A DNA stretch of 64,000 nt from Eutreptiella sp. 'Long Island Sound 2002' (taxonomy: Eukaryota > Euglenozoa > Euglenophyceae > Eutreptiales > Eutreptiaceae). Every line of letters starts with the position of its first letter. Within the stretch, counting starts at the first letter, position 1. The stretch lies in NCBI GenBank assembly GCA_964036045.1, contig OZ038391.1, forward strand, positions 38,477,833 to 38,541,832, written 5' to 3'. A program made the translations under genes and the position numbers. A model generated the notes under the pieces. The model saw only the letters and a program-made list of their open reading frames with translations. It was not told the origin of the DNA and did no database searches. Positions 27,601-37,554 of the stretch are shown piece after piece.

Positions 27601-30600
27601 TGACAGCGAAGGGCTTAATGAGTGCATGGGGCTCGGGCTGACGGACGGAGTGCACGATGCAGTTGGGGTGGCAGAGGGTGTGGAAGTGACCAGCCGTGTG
27701 AGGGTGGGGGTGTGCGAGTGCACTGAGCTCACGGTCCCGGTGGCTGTGGAGGGCGTTTGAGACAGACTGGTAGTGGGCACGTAAGATAGTGTGCGCGTGC
27801 TGGTGTCGGAGCGTGTGGGACGCGCCGTGGGGGTGGTGGTTTTGGTGACACTGGCCGTGGCACGTCCGGTGGCAATGCAGGTGTGCGACGGTGTGGTGGT
27901 GGGCGTGAGACTGCGCACTGGCGACACCGTGACCGAGTGGGTGCCACTGAAGGCTGCACTGGTAGAAGCAGTGAGGGTACTTTGAGTCGGGGTGACCGCA
28001 TGCGTCAAGGAAGCAGAAGGGGTTGATTGCACGGTGGGTGTGGAGGACTGGCTTCGGGTGGGCGGACTGCGGGAAGCCGACGGGGTGAGCGTGGAAGACC
28101 CGGTAGTCGCACTGGCGGTGCGGGAGGGGCTGCGGGACGCACTGATCGACAGGAGTTGGCTGCGAGTGGCGCTCAGGCTGGGCGTCACAGTGTCAGTCCG
28201 GCTGCGGAGCGGGGAGCGTGATGCCGTTGAGGTGGGGGTCGGCGGCGACGCGGTGGGAGACAGGGAAGGCAGGCTTGCTGTGGGACTGTATGTGGTGTGG
28301 GTAGTGGTGGCCGACGCAGTCCCGGTCACAGACTTGCCGACGGTTAACTCGCGGGTATTAGTGGGGGTGTCCGAGGTGAGAGTCACACTGTGTGAAACAT
28401 AAGATTTGGTGCTGGTTCGGGTAGGGGAGCCGCTTCGCGATACTGAGAGAGTGCCTGTTCGCGAGCAGGACGCACTGAACGTGGTGTTGGCCGTGCCGCT
28501 GGCCGTAGTTGTAAAGCTGCCGGTGTCGGTCGGAGTTCGGGTGTTGCTGGGTGAGGTTGATGCGGTGAGTGTTTGGCTCCATGTCCCGGAGGGTGCACGC
28601 GACAGGGAGGCGCAACTCGCGGAAAATGTTCGTGTGCTCAGGGTGGGGGACACAGTGCGGGTGCAGCTGAGTGAGGGCGTTGGGGCTGAAGGGGTGTGGG
28701 TGCGAGTGGCAGGGCTAGGGGTCGCAGCACGAGAGGTAGTTATTGAGGGGGAGAGCGATACGGTTAACGTTGGCGAGACCGTGAAGAGATCCGATCGGCT
28801 CGCCGTTGAAGAAAGAGTGCCGGAAGGGGTGGAGGAGGTGGAAAGGGGAATGGTGTGCGTGGAGGTCAATGAGCGGGTGCGGGTCGTGGCGGTTTCAGAC
28901 CGTGGTGACGCCGTGGGGCTCCAACTGGGCGACGGCTTTGGCGTTTGGGTAAAAGTGATCGTGGGCGTCCCAGACGGAGTGTAACTTGACGAGAACGTTG
29001 AAGTGGAGGATCTTGAAACTGTGCTACTGTCGCTCAAAGGCTTGGTCGCACTATACGAGTGAGATGAACTTTCAGAGGGGCTCGGTTTGAGGGTAGCAGT
29101 GCTGGACTGAGTGGACGTTGGTGAGAGACTGCAGGTGAGGGTCAGCGTGCGGCTCGATTGGCTCCGGGATGCAAAAGACTTCGTGAGTGAGTCACGAGTT
29201 GGTGTCGGAGTAGTTGACCGTGACACGGTGACGAGGAAAGATTCGGTAGAAGTTGGGGTGTAAGTTGGGTGTGAGACCGTAAGCGTGGCGCCCGGTGTCA
29301 AGGAAAGCGGAATGGTTGCGGTGGATGTCACTGTTGGGCTCATTTTTGGTGTGAGCGAATCCGTGAAGGTTGCAGATGGTGTTTCTGAAAACAAGGACGA
29401 GTGAAGGCGTCCACTTGACAGTTTGTAGACGAGACACCAACAAAGTATCACCTTGCCTACCTTTGCCGAATGTTGACACCCAATTTGTTGAGCACTCACA
29501 CACCCGTGATCGTTTCGTTCGCCTCAACTTGTTGAAGCTGCCGCGCGTGAACACCTTGCTGGCTGACGAGGGCTGTCGAAAGTGAAAAGCACACGAGAGA
29601 GTAAGGAAAATGATCTGTGACATATGAAGGAATGAAACTAATTCGCGTCCACGCCACACGTGTTTACGGCGTAGTCTACACTAAGCCGACGAATGAAACA
29701 CCCTCCGAACGCCCATGCAAACCAAAAACTAATTCGAAGCTGCATTGCGACGCTTGTGGCTCGTAGGGCTTAGGATTGGTAAACTACGGACTTCATAAAT
29801 CTGAACTAACGGGTAAATCACGGCCGTAAATGATATGAATGATTCATAAAATACCAAATCATACGTAATTGTAGAGTAATCCGGACATTCCTTTTCATTG
29901 TGCCCATTGGAAAAATCCCTACCAAGCCTCGCCCGGGAAAAATAATGTGCTGAGGACGCAAATCATTGAGAGTAAACCGACCATCCGCCATGTGATTAGA
30001 GCGAATATACCCTTTGGAAAGGTTGCAAGAGACCGTCGCTCACAATTCATACTACAAACACGATCCACACAAGCTTTAGGTGTGGCAACGGGAACTTACC
30101 CAAGAGGGAAATAGGGCATGTGAAATTTATGTTGTCTTTGTCGTTCAAGTAAGCTTCGTTTGGTCCCGTCTGTCCTGCTTGCGAGCACGGCAAAGAAAAA
30201 AAGGCGACAAATGATCAGTTCCCGCGAACAAACGTGTAGAGCACAGGCCCTACACATAGGGTATAGGCTGCCCTAGAACAAACTACCCCGAGCGACTAAC
30301 GAGTTGGTCTCCACAAGTTGTGGTGATGTGCAGTGTAGCCTGCATGACATGCCCCACTCCCACTCTGCCCGCCCTCGCCTTTCGTGTGGGTGCCCATCAG
30401 TTCTTGGGAAAACCTTTTCTGTGAAATAAGCTCATAGCATTGGCTATATTCATCACGAATTGCACGGGAGAAAACCGATACCATTGGCACTGGTTAAAAA
30501 AAATGGTTGCCTTGGCTCAACGGACGTCATCATCCTCTGCCACATCGACGTGCGCTTTGATGCCTCCTAAATTGGGTCGGTGGCCTTCTAATACTCACAC

Positions 30601-31311
30601 TGACAAATTTGGCGTCGCCGTGGGGTTCGCGGTTCTCTTGTTAATTTTAGTGTGGCTCTCACGACAAAAAGGAATATGTCGGCAACAACACAAACCTCGT
30701 TCACAAATGGTCGATTTCAGCTTCGTACAATTATCTTGGTGGCAAACCGCTTCAGCCCCTCGGCGAAGAAAATGTTGACAAAAATCGGCCTTGCAAATGG
30801 ATTGCGGAACCCCACACATGTTGCTCCAAGCTTCTCCATTTTGAAGAGCCCATTGCCCTGCGCTACAAAAACCACCAAGCCAACTATCCACTTGGTTTTG
30901 GTCAAGGGTGCTCAAAAATCGCGATTCCAAGTCCCCTGTAACGCTCGCCAAATAAGCATCTTCTTGTTCGCATAGAAGCCTTGAAGAATGCCACGATAGT
31001 GGTTGAGGAAAGTGTCGGTAACATGCGCCGCTAAACTCCACCCATCCAACGGTACATTGGCCTGATCAAGAAATGGTGATCAAGAAATGGGGAATGGGGC
31101 GTAGCGCTCCCGGAAACAATTTCTTTTGTTTATTCGTGCACGTGGGAATTTCTAGAAACGACCAACATGCGAAACACATATGTCGGAACTACAAGGGGGC
31201 ACCTGTTGCTAACGGCACGAGAGTCAAACAGAGCACGAAGATGGTGACATTCAAACGGAAGCCTTGAAGTTCCCGGCGAACAACGGAACGACGGCGATGG
31301 CATGTCTTCAT
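14974..31311 (-). CDS. Giant single-pass membrane protein: signal peptide, C-type lectin domain, Ser/Thr/Pro stalk, TM, cytoplasmic tail
   Basis: Seven exons on the minus strand: 31311-31203, 31061-30696, 29572-29504, 29384-20522, 19742-19331, 17920-17619, 15640-14974. Every junction has GT and AG and joins in phase; the sum is 10,788 nt, an ATG...TAG frame of 3,595 residues. Order: signal peptide (1-37), long-form C-type lectin domain (about 38-158), linker, Ser/Thr/Pro-rich stalk (about 182-2925), a beta-rich membrane-proximal region with two G-x-Y-x-x-C-Y motifs (about 2926-3210), a TM helix (about 3244-3269) followed by RRRK, and a tail to 3595. Inference: a type I cell-surface adhesin or receptor. 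The first donor (GTGCCC) is weak, and exon 1 rests on its signal-peptide frame and phase. The stalk may hide unseen exon trimming. No named homologue is recognised. Confidence 0.78.
15641..17618. other. Intron 6 of the giant gene, rich in poly(G)/poly(C) runs
   Basis: No exon-like frame. G or C homopolymer runs of 8-16 bases occur at about 16824, 16853, 16980, 17024, 17141 and 17158, several as nearby complementary pairs able to form hairpins. Confidence 0.5.
17619..17920 (-). other. Cytoplasmic-tail exon of the giant gene
   Basis: Phase 0 start after TTTCTAAG: AKRELDAITWVAPVPPSD, then acidic MIDDDEYVPPLG and MWQYDPAEKLEGPRFD, ending in a split Trp codon (TG|G) at the donor GTGTGT. Low-complexity, hydrophilic, no enzyme motif. 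Confidence 0.75.
17921..19330. other. Intron 5 of the giant gene with a dispersed repeat
   Basis: About 18180-18345 resembles 54815-54960 (shared phrases AGGCCATATC, TACATGGCT, ACTCCAT-A-ATGTC), a diverged dispersed repeat. A G run lies at 18665-18680. Confidence 0.4.
19331..19742 (-). other. Membrane-proximal and transmembrane exon of the giant gene
   Basis: Begins by completing an Arg codon (AG|G) then YSLSRDDLPCPYLDEYQPG, GQYRLCYWYTGFNPREYRW, a Pro-rich spacer, and a hydrophobic helix AAIFIPSLIGLVILCCLCCF followed by LGWFWWRRRK. Cysteines at the cytosolic face (CCLCC) are candidates for palmitoylation (inference). Donor GTATGT at 19330. Confidence 0.8.
20522..29384 (-). repeat. 8.9-kb exon coding an imperfect Ser/Thr/Pro (S-x-T/S-P) repeat stalk
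   Basis: From 29384 to about 21150 the minus frame is built of short S/T/P/R phrases such as SRSPTPTATPS and TPTRTWT with no fixed period. It resembles a mucin-like, heavily O-glycosylated rod. The final about 210 codons (to 20522) are ordinary sequence: SIAYETVPTPLQYLPFAISW, a QGRRRRLQQQ basic site, GPYTFCYSSGG. DNA here is strongly strand-skewed (C-rich on the coding strand), which leaves stop-free frames in several other registers. Acceptor TTTTCAG at 29385; donor GTGCGC at 20521. Confidence 0.8.
29573..30695. other. Intron 2 of the giant gene
   Basis: No protein-like frame seen. GT donor at 30695 and CTTTCGACAG acceptor before 29572. Confidence 0.5.
30696..31061 (-). other. C-type lectin-like domain exon of the giant gene
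   Basis: Reads QCTVGWVEFSGACYRHF, then LSWHSSRLLCEQEDAYLASV, SWLGG, QWALQNGEAW and ends NCTKLKSTICER. The Cys pair before and after GWVEFSGACY marks a long-form CTLD; W-F-G-CY-LSW-A-C-LASV and the WIGL-like SWLGG are family hallmarks. The EPN/QPD and WND calcium-sugar motifs are absent (HQDN stands where WND would be), so classical calcium-dependent sugar binding is doubtful. It has more cysteines than the canonical four to six. Acceptor TGATCAG at 31062; donor GTTTGT at 30695. Confidence 0.82.
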
Positions 31312-31343
31312 GTCTTCATGTCTTCATTTCTTCATGTCCCCAT
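31308..31343 (-). promoter_or_regulatory. Cascade of four minimal uORFs before the giant gene start
   Basis: An 8-bp repeat (ATGAAGAC and variants) places ATGs at 31343, 31335, 31327 and 31319, each followed by three sense codons at most and a TGA that overlaps the next ATG as ATGA. The last one ends on the main ATG at 31311, which alone continues (ATG AAG ACA TGC). Upstream ATGs of this kind usually lower main-frame translation or force reinitiation. The effect depends on the transcript starting above 31343. Confidence 0.5.
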
Positions 31344-31349
31344 GTCAAA

Positions 31350-33111
31350 CAAACATTTGCAACCCGCTATGAACATGTTGCCATCATGGGTGCGCAAAAT
31401 AGAATGCAAATAACACGACGAGTTCCAACTCCCAAAAATGATTGTGCACATTTTCGCGTTACCCTAGGATACACACGGGCGCTGGCTTACCACACTACCT
31501 CTCGACGGCTTGATCCTAACGTCACCTCACAATAAATGAGAATGTGGATGGATTTCTAGTCACAACTCATGACTTGTCTTTGTTCCTAACACGCCGTAAG
31601 TCAAGTGGAACGCAAACTCATGTTGGGGTGCAATGTTACCATTGTGCGAAACATTGTGACATGAGTTTGAAAATGAATCCGAGCTTCAAAAACGCATTGC
31701 GGGGACGAAAAACATCAATACAAAGAAGGCAAAAGACCAATAGCCCCATCATTTTTTGAATGTCGGTGGGTGTTAGTTTTACTCGGGATTATTGCCTCAT
31801 TGCAAAGATGAAAATCGTAAACGCACTCGTGTGGATCACATCCAACCGGACAAAATGTCACACGCAAGTGGGCACAAGAACAGGACTCCTCAATAACCGG
31901 TCATAGGCGAAAAAAAAATAGACACCCAGAAAGTGCTTTGGACCTAATGTGGAACCCTTGTGAGTTTTTAATGATTGCGTAATGATACTTCGCTTTCATT
32001 GGCGTTCGGTTTGAAGGACGGCACTTTTGTTCGTTGTGCACTATAGTACGCACCAATCACACACGCAAGGACGGAGCACGGACAAGCAACTCGCAACAAC
32101 ATTGCGAGGAAGGGATGCGACTCGCAAGGATGAAAAAGGTTTCAACAACCGCTTAGCGGAATAGGCTCCTAGTTTGAGAACCACGTTCACATCCGACGCC
32201 AAACCAGGGCCTTTTAGAAGTAGAAATGAAGCAACTTCGAACATGGTGTTCACGTTTCGAAAACCGATTTTTTTTCATTAGTTCCTATCGCATGAAAAAC
32301 AAAGATAAATAGAGACACCGACGCACCTCGTGTCGCAACCATGCTGTAGGCTATCACGCCACGGGAAACGCAAAACACCAAGCACTCAAAAGCACCAAGG
32401 TGTGGGGCGGCCACGAGCAATGTATGTGCACGGCAACCCGTGGCCCGCATTTTCTGCGGCAAACGGGGCTGTACTGCGGAGGTGTTCACATGGAAGCTTT
32501 CAAGTTGAACATCACAACACCAAATTAGCAGGGTGTCCATCGAAAAAGGCCACGTATGCGTGTGGCTCCGGAAAATTCAACTTGTTGGGGTGGAGACAAG
32601 GTTCTCATGCAAACTCATCTGTCCGGTTAGGAACCTCCATCTACTTGATTCTGTGGCCTGCACAACCCACCAAGATGCCTGCTTCTCGCCATTATCCCTG
32701 AAAGCGATCGTGCTGGATTACTTCCAGTTCTTGCACAATACGGTGTCAACAGATGTGATGCACACAAGTGGAGAATATGCTTCGCTTCGAACATGTGGAG
32801 ATATGCTTCGCTTCGAACTACATTGCACACACAACCCGAAATATAACACCTTTTTGCCCCAAATCGAATACCGGAAATACAGCAAAGCTAATTTGCAGAA
32901 ATCCGGTAAATTTGCAGTTTGCAGGTGCGAATAGGCCTTGGGCTGCTTGCTTCAACTGCAAACCTTTCCAATCTGTCAAAAACCCGAGAAATTTCCAAAC
33001 TCTGGAACACGCGTCTCATATGCCCGCAAGTGCTCCACAACAGTTCAAACCTTGAAAATTGCTTAGGCTTTCACTCATGGTTACTGCAACACGTTTGTAC
33101 CGACAAGAACA
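31350..33111. other. Upstream region of the giant gene, no gene seen
   Basis: Should contain promoter and 5' UTR of the minus-strand giant gene; no TATA box is convincing. A short direct repeat ATATGCTTCGCTTCGAAC occurs twice at about 32777 and 32802. Confidence 0.35.
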
Positions 33112-33119
33112 ACGACGAG

Positions 33120-33171
<52 letters not shown>

Positions 33172-33239
33172 CAACAATGACAACCAACAACAGCATCAAC
33201 AACGACCACACTAACAAAAATAGCAGCAAAATTCGCACC

Positions 33240-33273
<34 letters not shown>

Positions 33274-33275
33274 GC

Positions 33276-33313
<38 letters not shown>

Positions 33314-33315
33314 CC
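33112..33315. repeat. (AAC)n microsatellite, interrupted
   Basis: Two AAC blocks (33119-33174 and 33238-33314) separated by about 60 bases of degenerate AAC-like sequence. They would encode poly-Asn on the plus strand, but no gene context supports translation. Confidence 0.92.
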
Positions 33316-33342
33316 ACATCTAACGCAAACATTCAACGCTTA

Positions 33343-33570
33343 GCACCACCACGACCACCACCACCACCACCACCACCAACACCATTGAGCAAAAACAAGC
33401 AATTACAATGGCATAATGACAGCTCGGGTTTCACTCATGGCTACAGCTCTAGCTTTCATGCATGGCTTTCGCTTTCACTCATGGCCCGTGCATGGCTTTG
33501 GCTTTCACTTCCGGCTACCGCATGACATTGGCTTTCATCCATGGCTGCACCTCCGGCTTTTACTCATAGC
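33343..33570. repeat. (ACC)n tract followed by a CATGGCTTT minisatellite
   Basis: ACC units at 33343-33383, then at 33425-33570 about eight diverged copies of a 15-25-bp phrase containing TTTCACTCATGGCT or CATGGCTTTGGCTTTC. Confidence 0.65.
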
Positions 33571-33719
33571 AACCCGTCCGGGTTCTATGATATCAACTTA
33601 AGAAACATGACAATAGTCTTCGCAAATTCTGCTGTTGCATAGGGTAGCATTGACAATTGCATACCACTTGTGGTTGTGGTGCTCGATACATGCTGCTAGC
33701 GCCCGTGGCAGGGTGCAAG

Positions 33720-35960
33720 TGTTTTACTTTTTTGAAGTCAACGACCCCTTAATTACCCTCAATGTAACATAGCAATGCCATATATGCACAATTTTCTATA
33801 TTTGTTGTCCAATAACATTAGAGCTTGGAGGCTAGAGTATAAGGCTGCTCTTCTGGAGAGGGCAAGGGTTCAATATCCAGTGGCCTAACGAGGTAGGAGT
33901 GGCCCATATATGATGTAGATAACATGGCACCGACATCAGCGCTATATGCTATGCCACCTCAATACATAACGGCCAAAATCTAAAAGGTTCAATTCTCAAG
34001 TGACTCTGAATGAGAAAAGGTGAGACTCTAGGCAGCTTTCGTGTCTTTCGTAAAACACTTTTGACTATTTTTTAAAATCCGCGGTCAAAATCTAATTAGT
34101 GTTTTTGAATCTCATCAATTGTAGATATTGAACAGTCGGCATTTCATACCCTATTTATTTAGACCAAGCTTCTAAAATGCACGTTTCCACACGACTATTT
34201 CAATCCAGCAAGCCCCCGTTTTTTGCTATATTTACCCATTTTGCCTCCTTTTTTGCCCAGCTTTGCCCAATTTGGCATGGTTTTTTAGTTTCATTTCACT
34301 TTGATTTCAAACCCCAAGATGGTCCGAAATTATAAAATCCGCAATTCACAGAGTCTGAAATTGCTCACTGCCTTGTATCTCCTACTTGTTGCTTTAGACT
34401 GCGGCCTTTCATGTCTTTATATTGATCCTCTTTCGGTGCTTTATTATCCATTAGACTATTTGGTTCTACTGATTTTGAAAAATCTGTGAAGACTTTGATA
34501 AAACAGAGTAGGCATCAATACAGCAGGGCACAAGGCGATGCCGAAAATCTTCCTCTAAATCTTTTATCAAACCCACTTTCTTTCGTGTACTTGGATGTCA
34601 AACTATCATTGGTCATACATAGAAAAAACAGATGTGATCTCAGGCCAATGAGCATGCTGACGAAACTTTTCGATGGTCTTTTTGTTGAATATACCAATGG
34701 CTGCAGTTCATTCGCAAAGAAAATTCTTCCATTTGAGCTTTTCGGAAACTTCGCGTGCATGAAAAACTACGAACCCAATTTTAACAACCGCTTGACTATT
34801 CGGCAAGTGGGCCACAATGACAATGAAAACTGAACAAGTTTTCAAGAAGACTTGCAAGACTTTTTTTCAATACATGTGCATAATTAGAGCCAAGTTACCC
34901 ATGTACTATAACGCATGCTTACGGTTTGTAATACCCTAGTTTCGTCTAGTTTCTGAAATACACATTTTTTTGGACGATTTGTTTTGAAATCATCGGTTTT
35001 GGCGATCATTACATTTAAAAACCACCGGTTTCTAGCGATCATAGGTTTCGAAAACAATTCATGTTGTGATCATTTGCAAAATGCATCATGCTGACCGGAG
35101 TAAAGAGGTAAATTCCACCTAAAATGCTTGATTTTGCAATGCACATGCATGTGTTGACACGATACTTTTTTTTGTAAGCAACAAAAAAAGGAATAGAATA
35201 TCAAGAACAGCAAGTCTTCATGTATGTATTGGTTTGAAATAGCTGAACCGTTGGTACAAATTGTAATGAAAATCACGTCCGAAAATTACCGATGACTAGT
35301 TTTTTTGATGATTCGGTAAAATAGGTTACGGACCTTCCATAAGGAAAATGGACTTTCTAGAAGGCTAAATGCACGTGAACATCTGAAAAAATTTTAAACT
35401 TTTTCATCAATCTCCATCTTAAGTGATTCCTAGTAGACAAAAGAATACAGTTCTCTTTTCTTTCTTAACTCACTTGGATAAAACTTACAATGGGATAATT
35501 GATTTTCATTGAATCTTTGCATCTATTTTTTGAATGATGTTTACTACTCTTTAGCTACGGATCTTTTGAAGTGTTTAAAAACATTAAGTTGATAATCAAA
35601 AACAAGTCTTGAACAACCACATAAAAGTTTGATAGTTTAATGAATCATTTTTCGTTCTTTTATTGATCAGAACTTCATTTTATATGCTTTTTCATCAAAT
35701 TGGGTCCATAACATAAATCAACTGCTCACTTTAAACATACATCATCTCTAAAGTGCCCAATCATATGATATCAATCAACATTATGTCAGCAGGACTCCGA
35801 TGGTGTCCTACATTTCTCATCCCATTTTCACTCAAAATGTTCGTATTATTTTTAAGAAATCTTGCTCTCCTAGTTGGCTGCACACTAGGCTACTAAAAGC
35901 TTCTTTTTGACAGCATCGTGGTTCAATCCGGAATACCTAGTTAAATACCTTGGGCCCCAT
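33720..35960. other. AT-rich block without genes
   Basis: Base composition falls to clearly AT-rich with many TTTT and AAAA runs, in sharp contrast to the GC-rich flanks. A few 60-115-codon frames exist; none resembles a known protein. Confidence 0.6.
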
Positions 35961-36179
35961 GTGATGCACGTGACATGAAAGCGACCTCAGATGCCACAAC
36001 TGGACTGGTCGCGTCGTGAGATCGCAATCTCAGTGGATCTCGGGACTCACGGGTTCTCCTGCCCATCTAGGGATTCTTGGTTCGCCCACATTGATGCTTC
36101 CACCCAAAGCATGTGTGTACATTTGCACTGTGGCGTGGTGCCCTACTGCTTCAATGTGTGTGGACGGTGGTCTAGCCAC

Positions 36180-37554
36180 ATTGGACCAGCAGCACCTCGT
36201 TAAGTAGGAGGTTGGGCTGCTGCACCTGCTATTGAGATGCCATGCGCAAAGAAAAGCATTTCAAAAAAGATGCAGACATCTTTACATAACAGAGAACAGT
36301 GACAATGGCTACATTTCGTAAATGTGCATGTGAGCCACATTACGGTGTAGCGTACAATTGAATGTGTATGCATGCATGCAGAATGCATTACCAAATAGTG
36401 TTCTTTACAGATAAAGTTCTTTGCAGATAAAGCGTGCTGAGAGCTTGTACGAAGCACTTGGGACAGGCACTAAAGCTTTGAAATCAACATGGACAGTTGA
36501 AATTCAACCAGTGAAAAGCAAAACATATCAACTAGAAAATATACTACCCAAATGAAAACCAATGCAAAATGATTGGTCAAAAGTTCCGTTGGATCCCATA
36601 TGCACAATCCGGACCACATTTCATCCAAACAAACAAAAACTACACACATGTGGGCACATGCAGTCCAACACACATGCAAAGTGGCGCGTGCAACACACAC
36701 ATGTAGCACAAACACCAATTTTGTTATGTAGATATCTGACATGAAAAAAACAAAACCATATTGCACATTTCATCATTGCCATTGGTGTGTGGGGCTGGTA
36801 CATTACATGTACATGTTCAATTTGAAAAACCGCAACAAAATAGATCATAGTGCGTGCGGCGTGCAGTGTATTGTCTGGCATAAAATGGTCATAATGTATT
36901 TTTTGCAATGTTCACAGCACACAAAAACAAAGCATTTCTATATTCATACAAAATTCAGGTTGTGTTTTCTCCTAGGTTTGAATACGCAAAAACCCCATGT
37001 TAGATGCATGTCAAATTCCCCACGTCAGATTTTGGTGTCCCTAGCTCTCCACAGCTTTGCGGCCCTCCAACAATAGCAATCTTGGGGCTTTCAACGGGGC
37101 ACATAGCCTAGGCTACATGGGTCTAGTGGACACTACGTGGGTATCCATGGGTGACCAAGTACCCGTATTGTCACCAAATGATCACCCAAACCCATCACAG
37201 GGCCGACAAAAGGGTTTGGGAAAGAGTGGAATTTTTGGGAATTTTTCAGCCGCTGCATGCCAGCCTGAAAACGGTGAAATCCTCACAGGCAAGGGCCCGT
37301 AGCAGTGGGGGCGGGGGAGAGTCTGGGGACCCATGCCATTCGTTATGGGGTCCATGTACAAGAAAAAAATTGTTCAAAACCTGGGTCCAAATCGACACAC
37401 AGCGGATGCAAAGACCCCAGCCCCCACCCCCCTCCCCAAAAAGGGGCACCAAGGTACCAGGGGTGAGGGCGGTCAAAATCGAAAAATTCATTGGCAGATC
37501 ATTTTGTCTCCCAAATAGATGATTCTACAACGGATTGGGCATCCGATATCATAC
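36180..37554. other. Probable intron or downstream part of the KNL1-like gene
   Basis: The GTATGA donor at 37554 implies another minus-strand exon here, but none is certain. One possibility reads VQQPNLLLNEVLLVQCG then TAG at 36174-36172. Confidence 0.25.

Noticed and set aside
29192-29659. Frame starting ATG at 29623 with a hydrophobic stretch, as an alternative signal peptide for the giant gene
   Set aside because: Its frame does not join the stalk exon (a TAA forms with the GTGAGT donor); the frame that joins in phase links instead to the CTLD exon and the Arg-rich signal peptide at 31311.
32919-33323. Poly-Asn protein on the plus strand and poly-Leu/Val on the minus strand
   Set aside because: Pure translation of the (AAC)n microsatellite.
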